DNA of 6,045 nucleotides, taken from contig JAKASY010000142.1 of NCBI GenBank assembly GCA_021817625.1, positions 1 through 6,045 of the forward strand, in the 5' to 3' direction. The stretch is from Bacillota bacterium (GTDB taxonomy: Bacteria > Bacillota_E > JAJZYS01 > JAILZS01). The position numbers and the translations under genes are program-made. The notes under the pieces are model-generated. The model was not told where the DNA came from, did no database searches, and saw nothing but the letters and a program-made list of their open reading frames with translations. Positions 5,824 through 6,045 of this stretch are shown here, one piece after another. The first letter of the stretch is position 1. Every line of letters begins with the position of its first letter.

Positions 5824-5859
5824 GGGGCCCCCAGGGCGCTCGGTACTCCCGGGGGCCCC
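5824..5859. terminator. GC-rich hairpin in the convergent gap, likely bidirectional terminator (first)
   Basis: GGGGCCCCC (5824-5832) pairs perfectly with GGGGGCCCC (5851-5859) around an 18-base loop, 26 bases after the AstE-like stop codon. An alternative pairing uses GCGCTC (5836-5841) with GAGCGC (5862-5867). There is no U-tract on either strand. GC-rich hairpins without a U-tract are often assigned as terminators in high-GC bacteria, and the position between convergent genes supports this. Confidence 0.5.
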
Positions 5860-5907
5860 CTGAGCGCAGGGCGCACCGGCCCCGGCACTCTCCGGCCGGA
5901 CAGCGAG

Positions 5908-5931
5908 GGGCAGGGGGCGGGGCCCCTGCCC
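5908..5931. terminator. GC-rich hairpin in the convergent gap, likely bidirectional terminator (second)
   Basis: GGGCAGGGG (5908-5916) and CCCCTGCCC (5923-5931) form a perfect 9-bp stem with a 6-base loop. It lies 16 bases beyond the stop codon of the minus-strand gene entering from the right, so it probably ends that transcript. It lacks a U-tract. Confidence 0.55.
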
Positions 5932-5947
5932 GGCGCTTCGGCGCGCG

Positions 5948-6045
5948 CTACTTGATCGTCGTCTCGTAGTAGTAGGGCTCGCCGCCGAAGTAGTCGATCA
6001 CGTTCTTGATGGTCGAGTCCATCATTTGCAGGTCGGCGTTCTCGT
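5948..6045 (-). CDS. Unrecognised protein, C-terminal 31 residues (runs off right edge)
   Basis: The frame is open from the right edge to a TAG at 5948-5950. The visible tail has a likely amphipathic helix (ADLQMMDSTIKNVIDYF), then GGEP, a run of three tyrosines and the ending ETTIK. I do not recognise the family, and 31 residues are too few to assign one. It is judged coding because of codon composition (C/G at nearly all third positions), and because it ends just before a strong hairpin. It is convergent with the AstE-like gene and is not linked to the SDR/GNAT transcript. Confidence 0.6.
   Translation of the reverse strand, partial: ENADLQMMDSTIKNVIDYFGGEPYYYETTIK

Noticed and set aside
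4183..5955. A 590-codon open frame on the plus strand crossing the SDR gene, the intergenic region and the AstE-like gene
   Set aside because: It is antisense to the SDR and out of frame with the AstE-like gene, and its translation is dominated by Arg, Pro, Gly and Ala. It spans a divergent promoter region and has no recognisable domain.

Overview
The window is very GC-rich (roughly 70%, judged by eye). It is densely packed with bacterial genes that mostly have strong GGAGG-type ribosome binding sites, use GTG and TTG as well as ATG starts, and prefer G/C at third codon positions. This suits an actinobacterium, a chloroflexote or another high-GC lineage; nothing visible fixes the phylum. I see no RNA genes, CRISPR array, insertion sequence or other mobile element, and no gene-free stretch longer than about 190 bases.

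Layout, from the right-hand end leftwards along the minus strand. The C-terminal 31 codons of an unrecognised gene end at 5948. A convergent plus-strand gene for an AstE/AspA-type zinc hydrolase lies at 4778-5797, and GC-rich hairpins fill the gap between these two genes. A 143-base divergent intergenic region follows, then a minus-strand pair: an SDR oxidoreductase (3876-4634) and, 16 bases downstream, a tandem-GNAT acetyltransferase (2897-3859). After a 76-base gap holding a perfect 14-bp palindrome come a class V aminotransferase resembling the NifS-like domain of eukaryotic molybdenum cofactor sulfurase (1384-2820) and a PIG-L/LmbE-type zinc deacetylase (565-1269). A 189-base gap holding a second palindrome with the same AAGCGCTT core separates these from the 5' part of a sugar-type ABC transporter substrate-binding protein (375 down to 1), whose gene runs off the left edge.

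The two palindromes have the form of LacI-family operators (inverted repeat with a central CpG). Each lies upstream of a separate unit: the aminotransferase/PIG-L pair and the transporter. The simplest reading is a catabolic or salvage locus in which one sugar-responsive repressor controls both uptake and two processing enzymes, with the SDR, GNAT and AstE-like enzymes as neighbours. PIG-L deacetylases, GNATs and AstE-like hydrolases all make or break amide bonds, and the aminotransferase has the cysteine cluster of a sulfurase. The substrate may therefore be an N-acylated amino sugar or a thiol-containing sugar conjugate. That is inference; the substrate cannot be read from the sequence.
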